Shown piece by piece: positions 25,327 through 32,481 of a stretch of DNA of 36,013 nt. The position numbers and the translations under genes are program-made. The notes below the pieces were generated by a model. It made no database searches, had not been told where the DNA came from, and saw only the letters and a list, made by a program, of their open reading frames with translations. The stretch's first letter is position 1. The number at the start of each line of letters is the position of its first letter. This DNA comes from Streptomyces sp. NP-1717 (GTDB taxonomy: Bacteria; Actinomycetota; Actinomycetes; Streptomycetales; Streptomycetaceae). The stretch is from contig NZ_JAAPBF010000054.1 of NCBI RefSeq assembly GCF_022695985.1, positions 1 through 36,013 on the forward strand, in the 5' to 3' direction.

Positions 25327-25332
25327 TATTTT
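25327..25332 (+). promoter_or_regulatory. Candidate -10 in the 20-bp divergent gap
   Basis: TATTTT fits TAnnnT and ends 9 bases before ATG 25342, so the plus-strand message would be leaderless or nearly so. The minus-strand GTG lies only 20 bp from this ATG, so promoters of both genes must overlap each other's first codons. The AT-rich start of the plus gene (25370-25395) fits initiation without a leader. Confidence 0.4.
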
Positions 25333-25341
25333 CACTGCAAT

Positions 25342-26337
25342 ATGAGCCCTGATCCGACCAAAAAGGTAACGGTAACGACAAAAGTGGCCCAAAAAGCCCT
25401 GCTCGTCGTGCTCCTTGTGGCGGCTGCCGCCGTGGTCGTCCCAGCGCTCGACAGCCCCCGCACCGATACCCGGCCGCCCCACCCCGGCCCCACCGAGGCC
25501 GCGCCCGGCCTGGAGCAACGGCTCGCCTCGTACGCCACCGACGTCGTCGCCGACGCCCACTACCGGCCGCCCGGCCGCACCGAACGCGAGACCCTGGCCG
25601 AGGGCGTCGCGCTGTACCTGGACGGCGAGCACGAGCGCGCCGCGCGCCGACTGGTCGAGGTCGGCTTCGGCGTACGGACCGTGCGGGACACACCGCGCGA
25701 CGGGGACGGACCCGGCCGCCGGTACGCGGAGATCGCCGACCGTACGGACGAGACCCGGCGCGGCTGGGGACGGGTGTACGTCGACCTCGACACCGCTCCC
25801 CGCTACAGCGTCCAGGTCCCGCACCCGGTCGCCGACGCGTACACCGACCGGCTCGGCGCGGGCGTGCTGCGCGGCGCGCCCGGCGGGGTCCTGGTCATCG
25901 CCGGCGCCCACCGCCGGGCGGGCGAGGGAAACGCGGCCGATGTCGCCCACCGCCAGGACACCGTCTTCCACGCGGTCGCCGCCGAACTCGTCGACCGCGG
26001 GTTCCCCGGCATCCAGGTGCACGGCTACGCCGACAGCAGCGTGCCCGGCCGCGACGTCGTGGTCTCCACCGGCGCGGGCGACCGCGCCCTCCCGCAGGCA
26101 CGCACACTCGCGGGCGCCCTGGCCGGCGACGGGTTCGAGGTCTGCCGGGCCTGGGAGGAGAAGTGCCCGCTGGAGGGCCGCAACAACACCCAGGGGAAGC
26201 TCGCCGCGGCCGAGGGCGTGCCGTTCCTGCACATCGAGGTGAGCCGGGCCGTACGGGGCGACACGGCACGCTCGGCCCGCGCGGTCGCGGCGATGGCGGC
26301 GGCGGTCCGCGAGTGGGGCGCACGCACCGGAAATTGA
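25342..26337 (+). CDS. Membrane-anchored putative metal-dependent hydrolase of the PGA-type locus
   Basis: I cannot name a characterised family. The 331-residue protein has a short cytoplasmic start, one hydrophobic anchor or uncleaved signal at about 19-34, and an extracytoplasmic domain with conserved-looking His: VPHP (H161), GAHRR (H190), DVAH (H203), QVHGY (H227) and HIEVS (H297, E299). Two Cys (268, 275) could pair. The spacing of a PHP, a GAHR and a final HxE recalls zinc amidohydrolases of the N-formylglutamate amidohydrolase/phage PGA-hydrolase kind, and I have an impression of similar secreted actinobacterial proteins. Divergent by 20 bp from the capA-like gene, it is a candidate polymer depolymerase; this is inference. 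ATG 25342 lacks a ribosome site. Confidence 0.7.
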   Translation: MSPDPTKKVTVTTKVAQKALLVVLLVAAAAVVVPALDSPRTDTRPPHPGPTEAAPGLEQRLASYATDVVADAHYRPPGRTERETLAEGVALYLDGEHERAARRLVEVGFGVRTVRDTPRDGDGPGRRYAEIADRTDETRRGWGRVYVDLDTAPRYSVQVPHPVADAYTDRLGAGVLRGAPGGVLVIAGAHRRAGEGNAADVAHRQDTVFHAVAAELVDRGFPGIQVHGYADSSVPGRDVVVSTGAGDRALPQARTLAGALAGDGFEVCRAWEEKCPLEGRNNTQGKLAAAEGVPFLHIEVSRAVRGDTARSARAVAAMAAAVREWGARTGN

Positions 26338-26375
26338 CCTGCGCGCGGCCCGCCCCCTGATGCACAGTGACCGCC

Positions 26376-26762
26376 ATGACTTCTCGCGTACGACACGTGA
26401 CCATCGACTGCGCCGACGCCTACCGCCTCGGCACCTTCTGGGCGGAAGTGCTCGGCGCCAAGGTGTCCGACGAGGACGAACCCGGCGACGACGAGGCACT
26501 GGTGGCCGCCGACGGCATCACGCTGCTCTTCGTGCAGGTCCCGGAGGGCAAGTCGGCGAAGAACCGCGTCCACGTGGACCTCGAACCCCAGGACGTCACC
26601 CGCGAGGAGGAGATCGAACGCCTCCTGTCCCTGGGCGCCACCCTGGTGTCGGACCACCGCCGCCCGGACGGCCTCGGCTGGGCGACGCTGGCGGACATCG
26701 AGGGCAACGAGTTCTGCGTCGAACGGAGCAAGGGGGAACGGGCGGCGGCTGCCGGGCACTGA
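26376..26762 (+). CDS. VOC-superfamily (glyoxalase/bleomycin-resistance fold) protein
   Basis: This 128-residue protein has the paired beta-alpha-beta-beta-beta layout of VOC proteins: an opening VRHVTIDCADAYRLGTFW, a middle LLFVQVPEGKSAKNRVHVDLEP and a closing WATLADIEGNEFCV. The family includes glyoxalase I, extradiol dioxygenases and antibiotic-binding proteins, and usually binds a metal through His and Glu; H6 or so, H in RVHVDL and the final E are candidates. This Streptomyces-type subgroup has no established substrate. ATG 26376 was chosen; GTG 26367 is in frame. No Shine-Dalgarno sequence is visible, and the start is only 39 bases after the upstream gene, so it may be read from the same transcript. 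Confidence 0.8.
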   Translation: MTSRVRHVTIDCADAYRLGTFWAEVLGAKVSDEDEPGDDEALVAADGITLLFVQVPEGKSAKNRVHVDLEPQDVTREEEIERLLSLGATLVSDHRRPDGLGWATLADIEGNEFCVERSKGERAAAAGH

Positions 26763-26868
26763 GGGGGACGCACCAGAACGCGTGCGGTGGCGGCCTCGGC
26801 GCGCTCCGTCACAGGACGGCGCACGCCCCGCAGGTGGACCGCACCCGCTGTTCATGTCCGGGACAGCA

Positions 26869-26909
26869 GACCGTCCCGTCACTCCGGCTAAGACCTTCAC
26901 GGGACGGTC
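26869..26909. promoter_or_regulatory. 11-bp inverted repeat upstream of phytase gene
   Basis: GACCGTCCCGT (26869-26879) and ACGGGACGGTC (26899-26909) are perfect complements separated by 19 bases. The element lies 46-86 bases before ATG 26955. It could be an operator, a terminator for the VOC gene, or a leader hairpin. A GTTCGC pair at 26919-26934 is spaced 9, not 11, bases apart and so is not a good PHO box. Confidence 0.4.
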
Positions 26910-26954
26910 CCATGGTGGGTTCGCCATGTTCGCGACACGAGAGTGATCACCCTC

Positions 26955-28262
26955 ATGCCTCAGACCCACCGACCGCGCACCACCGTCGGCCGCCTCACGC
27001 TGTTCACCGCACTCGCCGTGCTCGCCACAGCCATGCCCCAGTCGGCCGTCGCGGTCGGTGAACTGCCCGGCGTGCGGCCGACCGCGGAGACCCCCGCCGT
27101 GTACGACGACGAGGCGGGCGGCAACGCGGACGCCGACGACCCGGCGATCTGGCGCAACCCCGCCGACCCGGCCCGCAGCCTCGTCGTCGCCACGCTCAAG
27201 GAGGGCGGCCTGCGCGTCTACGACCTCGACGCCCGGGAAGTGCAGGCGGTGGCGGCGCCCGAAGCCCCCGGCCCGGACGACGCCCCCGGCCGGTTCAACA
27301 ACGTCGACCTCGTGCACGGCATGAAGGTCGGTCCCCGCAGGAGCGACCTGGCCGTCACCAGCGACCGCGGCAGCGACCGGCTGCGGATCTACCGCGTCGA
27401 CGGTGGCAACGCCGACGCCCCGCTCACCGACGTCACCGACCCCTCCGCGCCGGCGATCTTCTCCTCCTCGCAGGAGGAGATCAACGAGCAGCGCACCGCG
27501 TACGGCCTCGCCACCTGGACCGACCCGTCCAACGGTCGCGCGTACGCGGTGGTCAGCCAGCGTGAGCGCACGGCCCTGCGTCTGCTGGAGCTGACCGCGA
27601 AGGCTGACGGCACGGTCTCCTACCGGACGGTGCGCACGCTGAAGCTGCCGTCCGAGTTCAAGCTGCCGAAGGGCGGGACCTGGACCCCGTGCGGTGAGCC
27701 GGGCGAACTGCCCCAGGTCGAGGGCATGGTGGTGGACCCCGAGAGCGGCACGCTCTACGCGGGTCAGGAGAACGTCGGCATCTGGCGTCTGGGCGCCGAC
27801 CTCAAGGGCAAGCCGAAGCTGATCGACAAGGTCCGCGAGTACGGGGTGCCCGGCACGTACGACGAGGAGACCGAGGAGTGCGTCCCCGGCAAGGACCCCG
27901 GCTACGGCGGCACGCACCTGTCGGCCGACGTCGAGGGACTGACCCTGCTCCACCGGAAGGGCGGTGAAGGCTACCTGCTCGCCTCAAGCCAGGGCGACAA
28001 CAGCTTCGCGGCGTACGCGTGGGGGCGCGGCGACGGGTACGAAGGCGGCTTCAGGGTGACGGCCGCCTCCGAAACCCTCGACGGCACCGAGGAGAGCGAC
28101 GGCGCCGCCGTCCTCAACAAGCCGCTGGGCGCGAAGTACCCGAACGGCCTGCTGGTGGTCCAGGACGGCGACGACAAGCCGGGCGAGCCGGACCGGGACG
28201 CCACGAACTTCAAGTTCGTGGACCTCAAGCCCGTGCTCGAAGCACTGGACGACCGACGCTAG
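26955..28262 (+). CDS. Secreted beta-propeller phytase (3-phytase)
   Basis: This 435-residue protein hydrolyses phytate (inositol hexakisphosphate) outside the cell to release phosphate. A cleavable signal peptide is visible (hydrophobic 13-30, cleavage near AVA-VGEL). The mature part has beta-propeller phytase signatures: DADDPAIWRNP near the start, RFNNVDLVHGMKV, an NEQRTAYGL stretch and DVEGLTLLHRKGGEGYLLASSQGDN, with Asp/Glu residues that coordinate calcium in this family. Length fits (about 350-450). ATG 26955 is used; GTG 26943 is four codons upstream and the GAGAG at 26939-26943 serves the ATG better. Phosphate control by PhoP would be expected, but no clear PHO box is seen. Its stop codon overlaps that of the convergent gene. 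Confidence 0.9.
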   Translation: MPQTHRPRTTVGRLTLFTALAVLATAMPQSAVAVGELPGVRPTAETPAVYDDEAGGNADADDPAIWRNPADPARSLVVATLKEGGLRVYDLDAREVQAVAAPEAPGPDDAPGRFNNVDLVHGMKVGPRRSDLAVTSDRGSDRLRIYRVDGGNADAPLTDVTDPSAPAIFSSSQEEINEQRTAYGLATWTDPSNGRAYAVVSQRERTALRLLELTAKADGTVSYRTVRTLKLPSEFKLPKGGTWTPCGEPGELPQVEGMVVDPESGTLYAGQENVGIWRLGADLKGKPKLIDKVREYGVPGTYDEETEECVPGKDPGYGGTHLSADVEGLTLLHRKGGEGYLLASSQGDNSFAAYAWGRGDGYEGGFRVTAASETLDGTEESDGAAVLNKPLGAKYPNGLLVVQDGDDKPGEPDRDATNFKFVDLKPVLEALDDRR

Positions 28263-28468
28263 AACTCGCCGCCGACGAGAGCGCCGACAAAGGCGGTCCA
28301 GGCGGCGCCGGTGAGGATGAAGGCGGGGCCGTGGGGGTTCTTGGAATCGCGTACGGCCATGGCTCCGCCGGGGAGTTGGGCGCCTTCGACGCAGGCTCCG
28401 CCCTGGTCGTTGCTGTAGCTCGACTTGAACCAGCTGGCGTTGGCGAGCGTGTCAGCCGTGGTGGTCAT
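28259..28468 (-). CDS. DUF397 small protein, second copy
   Basis: This 69-residue protein shows SWFKSSYSNDQGGACVEGA, AVRDSKNPHGPAF and AWTAFVGALVGG, the full DUF397 pattern. It directly follows the second XRE/DUF5753 regulator, the standard arrangement for this Streptomyces pair, and should modulate it. ATG 28468 has GGAG 11 bases upstream; TTG 28477 overlaps the regulator stop but would sit 2 bases from that site. The stop codon shares the palindrome CTAG (28259-28262) with the stop of the convergent phytase gene. Confidence 0.85.
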   Translation of the reverse strand: MTTTADTLANASWFKSSYSNDQGGACVEGAQLPGGAMAVRDSKNPHGPAFILTGAAWTAFVGALVGGEF

Positions 28469-28473
28469 CGGTA

Positions 28474-29352
28474 TCAATGCTCCTTCATCGCGTTCTTGAT
28501 CATGCTCAAGGACTCCTGCGGTCCCGGAGCCATGGCTTGTAGGTCGGTAAAGACTTCCTCGTGGCGCTCCACGTCCGCCTCACGTCGGCTCACCCAGCCG
28601 TCGGCCAAGTTCTCAAAGTAGATGATCGGCTTGAGCGCGACCCGGTCACGGAACTGGAAGATCGTAAACGCCCCGTTCATACCCGGGTGCCTTCCCAGCT
28701 TGAACGGCACTACCTGGACCCGGACGTTGGGCGCTGCGGCGGCCTCAACGATGTGCGCGAGTTGAGCGCGCATGATCTCCGGGCCTCCGACTCGTCGGTG
28801 CAGCACGGACTCGTTGATGATCGCCGTGAGTTTGAGCGGTGGAGTCCGACGCAGGACCTTTTGCCGTGTCATTCGCACCTCAACGAGTCGATCGATCTCC
28901 TCCGTGCTGAGCCCCTGGTGGGCGTGCTGGTGGATTACGCGGACGTAGTCCTCGGTCTGGAGCAGACCGGGGACGTACTCGGCTTCGTAGTTCTGCACGG
29001 CCGAGGCAGTGGCCTCCAGTCCCAGGTGGGCTTTGAATCCTGGGCTGATCACCGGTCGGTACTGTGGTGACTGCCACCAGTCCCGCCGGGTCTTGGTGAC
29101 TGCCGCATAGCCCTTCAGCACCTCGGTCGTCTCCGGTTCTGCCGTGTAGATCTGGCAGAGCGCCATGACATCGGCCGTCTCGACGGACGCATTCTCACCC
29201 GTCTCCAGGCGGGTCAGCTTCGACGGGCTCCAGAGCAGCTTCCTCGTTACCTGACGCGACGTCAGTCCGGCATTTTGCCGCAGTTCGCGGAGCTCGCTCC
29301 CGAGTTGGAGACGGCACAGAGCGGGCGTTGCCGACTCGATGTCCGTGATCAT
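28474..29352 (-). CDS. XRE-family transcriptional regulator with DUF5753, second copy
   Basis: This 292-residue regulator has an N-terminal helix-turn-helix (about residues 16-70; LTSRQVTRKLLWSPSKLTRLETG) and a DUF5753 region with PGLLQTEDYVRV, NESVLHRRVGG and VVPFKLGRHPGMNG. It is a paralogue of the regulator at 10525-11385, with the same domain order but clearly different sequence. It is coupled to the DUF397 gene and divergent from a HATPase gene, the composition seen at whiJ-type developmental loci. ATG 29352 (MITDIE) is preferred because GGGA lies 6 bases upstream; ATG 29364 is an alternative. Confidence 0.9.
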   Translation of the reverse strand: MITDIESATPALCRLQLGSELRELRQNAGLTSRQVTRKLLWSPSKLTRLETGENASVETADVMALCQIYTAEPETTEVLKGYAAVTKTRRDWWQSPQYRPVISPGFKAHLGLEATASAVQNYEAEYVPGLLQTEDYVRVIHQHAHQGLSTEEIDRLVEVRMTRQKVLRRTPPLKLTAIINESVLHRRVGGPEIMRAQLAHIVEAAAAPNVRVQVVPFKLGRHPGMNGAFTIFQFRDRVALKPIIYFENLADGWVSRREADVERHEEVFTDLQAMAPGPQESLSMIKNAMKEH

Positions 29353-29614
29353 CTGCTGTCCCATCTGTGTGCTGCCCAGTGTGTCGGTGTTGGTTCGGCC
29401 TTCACAAGAACGTTCTGCGTCTGAGCGGGAGCCGCCGAGTCTTGGCGCGAACGCCCCTGACAGGCAAGGGAATTCGCGAAGAAACTTGCTCGCAGAATCC
29501 CGTCAGAACAGTCCCGGTAGAGCCCGGTCTGATGCGAGGCTATACGCGCAGCTCACGCACCGCAGTCGATTCAACTCATTGCGTGAGCATGGAGATTCGA
29601 CGACAAGGACTCCC

Positions 29615-30061
29615 ATGCCTCCCACGACGCGCAGCGCAACTCCCGCCCCACCCACCGCAGTCGACATACAGGACGACGCCGTCCGCCTGGACATCTCCTT
29701 CCGCCCTCACACCCGCCGCGTCGCGCACCTGCGCCACATCGCGGGCTCGCTCCTCGCCGAGGGCGGCATCGGGCAGGACGTGGTCGAGACCGTGCAGCTG
29801 CTCGTCAGCGAGATCGTCACCAACGCCGTCGTGCACGGGCACACCGACCGCGTGCGGTTCTCGGTCTCCTACGACCGGAGCGGGCGCGACGACGTGCTGA
29901 TCGAGGTGGACGACGGGCACCCCGCGCGGATCAAGGTGCGCAGCCCGGAGAGCGACGACGAGACCGGTCGGGGCATGTTCCTCGTGGACGCGCTCGCACG
30001 CGCCTGGGGCCGACACGGCACCCGTACGTGGTGCACGGTCGCCACCGGGGAGGCGCCATGA
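29615..30061 (+). CDS. Anti-sigma-factor-type ATP-binding protein (HATPase_c, RsbW-like)
   Basis: This 148-residue protein consists of one GHKL ATPase domain with the N-box SEIVTNAVVHG (N70), the G1 motif VDDGHP (D100) and the G2-like ETGRGMFLVDALA (118-120). Single-domain proteins of this kind act as serine kinases and anti-sigma factors (RsbW/SpoIIAB type); Streptomyces has dozens and they often lie beside XRE/DUF397 pairs, as here. Its partner is unknown. The frame is open much further upstream, but ATG 29615 has AAGGAC 5 bases before it. The 3' end overlaps the next gene by four bases (ATGA), so the two are translationally coupled. Confidence 0.88.
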   Translation: MPPTTRSATPAPPTAVDIQDDAVRLDISFRPHTRRVAHLRHIAGSLLAEGGIGQDVVETVQLLVSEIVTNAVVHGHTDRVRFSVSYDRSGRDDVLIEVDDGHPARIKVRSPESDDETGRGMFLVDALARAWGRHGTRTWCTVATGEAP

Positions 30062-30483
30062 CGCCCGACCGCCGCACGCCCGGCGCCCATTGGCCTCACC
30101 AGGCGCCGAGGTTCACCCACGACCCGGACACGCTCCGCCGGCTCCTCGACGCACTCAACCGTGACCACCCCATCGACTTCGCGACCATCTCCCGCACCGT
30201 CACCGAGGCCCTGGGCGCCCAACTCCCGCCAGAGCGCGCCTGGGTGGACATCACCACGCTCAAGCTGCGCGGCCATCTGCAACTCCTGCTGACGGAGTAC
30301 GACGGGGACACCGCCGTCCCCGCCACACTCGCCCTGCACAGGGACGCCTACCGGCTGCTCGCACTCTGCGACACCTTCGACGCGGACACCCCGCCCCTGC
30401 ACGCGTACGAACTGATGCGCGCGCTGGCCGGGACCACCCGTTCGTTCGCCGACCTCCATGCCGCGGGGGAACGGGACCGGTGA
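30058..30483 (+). CDS. Hypothetical protein coupled to the HATPase
   Basis: I do not recognise a family. The 141-residue protein is soluble and probably mostly helical, with recognisable stretches RRLLDALNRDHPIDF, TLKLRGHLQLLLTEY and HAYELMRALAG. It contains no signal or membrane segment. The start ATG 30058 overlaps the HATPase stop (ATGA), so stoichiometric expression and physical partnership with that protein are likely. Codon use is typical of the genome. It could be a dedicated adaptor or antagonist, but nothing in the sequence proves this. Confidence 0.78.
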   Translation: MTPDRRTPGAHWPHQAPRFTHDPDTLRRLLDALNRDHPIDFATISRTVTEALGAQLPPERAWVDITTLKLRGHLQLLLTEYDGDTAVPATLALHRDAYRLLALCDTFDADTPPLHAYELMRALAGTTRSFADLHAAGERDR

Positions 30484-30623
30484 GTACGGCCAAGGCCCAG
30501 GCCTGGTGCGGTTGCTGATCCGTCATGTCCAAGTGATGACGTCTGTCACTGCCCGCCCGGCGGCGCCGGAAGAAGACTTGAGGTCAGGTCGCGGTACTCG
30601 CACGTACTCAGGGGAGTGGGGGC

Positions 30624-31277
30624 ATGTTCAACAGCTTTCGGCACCGTCTGGCCGTACGCCGGGTCAAGCCCGGTGACGGGCGCCCGCTGAAGCGCTTCCG
30701 GTGGTGGCAGTTGATCGGCCGCTCACTGTTCTACCTCCGTCTGCCGCACGGCGACGGCCGGCAGACGGTCTACGCCGTCGACGTCAGACAGTGGGGGAAC
30801 AAGGAGTCCGGCGAGGTCGAGGCCGATCTGTACCTCGACGGCAGGCACCACGCCAGGTCGAAACTCCCGGCGGTCCTCCCCGTCCCCGGCGGCACCGTCG
30901 AAGTGCGGGCCAGCGCGTTCGGGCTCAAGCGCTGCCACTACGTCACCGCCGAGGGGGCCGCGTACCAACTCGTCCCGGACCCGGCCTCCGCCGAAGGGCG
31001 CCGCGCGCGGCTCGACCGCTCGCACCCCGTGCTGAGCCGCTGGATCGGCTTCGTCTCGGCCCTCGTGCTGGCGGGCGCGCTGCTTCTTCTCATACCGCAG
31101 CTCGTCCAGCCGCTCACCGAGGTGCCCCCGGTCGCCGAGCACATCGGGACCTTCGACTCGCCCGTCCGTCTGCCGCTGTGGCTCAACATCACGGTCACGG
31201 CCGCCAGTGTGACGGCCGCCATGGAGCGGGCGCTGCGGCTGCGCTACAACTGGCTGCTCGACGGCGCGGCGGGCTGA
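30624..31277 (+). CDS. Membrane protein of unknown function
   Basis: This 217-residue protein has a basic N-terminal region, a predicted beta-rich soluble domain (about residues 35-120, alternating strands such as TVYAVDVRQWG and EVEADLYLDG), a hydrophobic segment at 139-160 and a second at about 183-200. I recognise no family. The N-terminal domain should be cytoplasmic if the basic flanks stay inside. ATG 30624 is preceded by GGGGAG. It is preceded by a 140-bp gap and followed by a hairpin, so it is a single-gene unit convergent with the DinB-type gene. Confidence 0.75.
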   Translation: MFNSFRHRLAVRRVKPGDGRPLKRFRWWQLIGRSLFYLRLPHGDGRQTVYAVDVRQWGNKESGEVEADLYLDGRHHARSKLPAVLPVPGGTVEVRASAFGLKRCHYVTAEGAAYQLVPDPASAEGRRARLDRSHPVLSRWIGFVSALVLAGALLLLIPQLVQPLTEVPPVAEHIGTFDSPVRLPLWLNITVTAASVTAAMERALRLRYNWLLDGAAG

Positions 31278-31285
31278 CCCGCGAC

Positions 31286-31318
31286 GGGCCGGCCCGCGGT
31301 TCAGTCCCGCGGCGGCCC
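31286..31318. terminator. Bulged hairpin between convergent genes
   Basis: A 6-bp outer stem (31286-31291 with 31313-31318) and a 6-bp inner stem (31294-31299 with 31307-31312) are separated by a 2-base bulge, with a 7-base loop. It fills the short gap between the membrane-protein and DinB-type genes. Confidence 0.5.
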
Positions 31319-31325
31319 CGTCCTG

Positions 31326-31838
31326 TCAGTAGTAGCCCTTCTCCCCGTCCACCAGCTCCCGCACGATGTCCAGGTGCCCCGCGTGCCTCGCGGTCTCCTC
31401 GATCATGTGGAGCAGCATCCAGCGCAGGCTCGCCGCCCCCGACCGGAAGTCCTTGTTGCGGCCCACGTCGTCCAGCGACGCCTCCGCGACGATCGCGTTC
31501 GACACCGCGCACTGCTCCTCGTACTCGGCGAGGAGTTGGGCCAGCGGGATGCCCTCGGTCATCATGTCCGCGTCCTGCGGCCCGTCGTCGAAGTGCGGGC
31601 CCGTGGCGGGGTGGTTCAGGAACAGGACCTCGAACCAGCAGTGCTCGACCCAGCGCAGGTGGGAGACGAGACCCGTCACGGTCATGAAGGGCGAGGTCGA
31701 CAGCACGGTGCGGTGGGCCGCCTCCTCCGACAGCCCCTCGCACTTCCAGTGCACGATCCGTCGCTGCATGTCGAGCCAGCCGAGCAGTTGGGTGCGTTCG
31801 TCGGCGGTGAAGTCGGGGCGCACGGGCGAGGTGGTCAT
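31326..31838 (-). CDS. DinB-family (DUF664) metal-binding protein
   Basis: This 170-residue four-helix-bundle protein has His residues at the positions expected for the DinB/mycothiol-transferase-like superfamily: VSHLRWVEHCWF in the second helix and HMIEETARHAGHLD in the last. The family binds a divalent metal with three His. Several actinobacterial members are mycothiol-dependent transferases; the reaction of this DUF664-like branch is unknown. No Shine-Dalgarno sequence precedes ATG 31838, but TACGTT (31852-31847) ends 9 bases before it, so it is a candidate leaderless gene. Confidence 0.87.
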   Translation of the reverse strand: MTTSPVRPDFTADERTQLLGWLDMQRRIVHWKCEGLSEEAAHRTVLSTSPFMTVTGLVSHLRWVEHCWFEVLFLNHPATGPHFDDGPQDADMMTEGIPLAQLLAEYEEQCAVSNAIVAEASLDDVGRNKDFRSGAASLRWMLLHMIEETARHAGHLDIVRELVDGEKGYY

Positions 31839-31846
31839 GGGCGGGC

Positions 31847-31852
31847 AACGTA
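31847..31852 (-). promoter_or_regulatory. Candidate -10 for the DinB-type gene (leaderless)
   Basis: TACGTT on the minus strand fits TAnnnT, is identical to the -10 proposed for the PrsW-like gene, and leaves 8 bases to ATG 31838. No good -35 is visible. Confidence 0.35.
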
Positions 31853-31938
31853 CCGGACCCCCACCGGCGTCGCACCGCGTTTTCCGGTGCCCCTACGCTT
31901 GCCGTTCCACCCGACGAGCCCGAGAGGTCCCGCCCCTG

Positions 31939-32106
31939 ATGCCGATGCCCGTCCCGGTGGCCGGATATCTCCGGCACCACGGTTTTGAGACTCATGAGTC
32001 CCCCGACGGGCGACACGTGCACGGTGCGCGGAACGGGTACTCGGTCGCCGTGCGATTCGCCGAGGACGACCTGATCGCGGCCGTCTCTCACGGTGCTCGT
32101 ACGTGA
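31939..32106 (+). CDS. Possible small protein (55 residues), unknown
   Basis: ATG 31939 opens a 55-codon frame with good GC bias in third positions and a sensible composition (MPMPVPVAGYLRHHGFE... ending LIAAVSHGART). GAGAGG lies 11 bases upstream. The sequence looks like a small globular fold with strands (GYSVAVRFAEDDLIAAV). I recognise no family, and an alternative start at ATG 31945 exists. It is divergent from the DinB-type gene. It may be real but could also be chance. Confidence 0.35.
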   Translation: MPMPVPVAGYLRHHGFETHESPDGRHVHGARNGYSVAVRFAEDDLIAAVSHGART

Positions 32107-32481
32107 CCGCAGAGTGCCCGAACCGTGTCCGAATAGCCCGCAAACGTCCCTTGGCGACTTTCATGCTGTCGAACGTGATCGTTCCCGGCTCGCGCGGGGA
32201 TCGTTTGCCGTTCGGATGGGGTGCCGTGTCATGTCGGCCAAAACGTGAGAAAGGCCGGATTGACACTGAGTCAGACGGACACGGGGTGTAGTCATCACAG
32301 CAAACGACCCACAAACGACCCCTGTCCGGTGCTGCAACGAGAGCGGGAAATCGGCACTGTGTAAGGGCGCCTGCCACCGGTAGGGCGAGTTCCGGTTCCG
32401 CTGGCCGATCTGAGAGCACCGATCAGTTCTGACCATGTTGACAGTTGACAGATGTCTCATTCGAGAGGGCTGTACAGGCGC
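32107..32481. other. Gene-free stretch upstream of the acyl-CoA dehydrogenase-like gene, with repeats
   Basis: This 375-bp stretch is less GC-rich than its surroundings. It holds two exact copies of CAAACGACCC at 32301-32310 and 32312-32321 (11-bp period), a related GCAAACGTCCC near 32140-32150, a TTGACA at about 32259-32264, and tandem TTGACAG (32438-32451). The tandem TTGACA could be a -35 region, though no TAnnnT stands at the normal distance. The minus-strand frame across it shows no family resemblance and I do not call it. Confidence 0.45.

Noticed and set aside
26850..26935. Possible PHO boxes (GTTCATG, GTTCGC pair) before phytase
   Set aside because: Repeats differ from GTTCACC and their spacing is 9 rather than 11 bases.
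31835..32419. Minus-strand open frame of 194 codons
   Set aside because: Arg/Pro/Ser-rich product, no ribosome site, lower GC bias and overlap with the likely promoter region of the ACAD-like gene.
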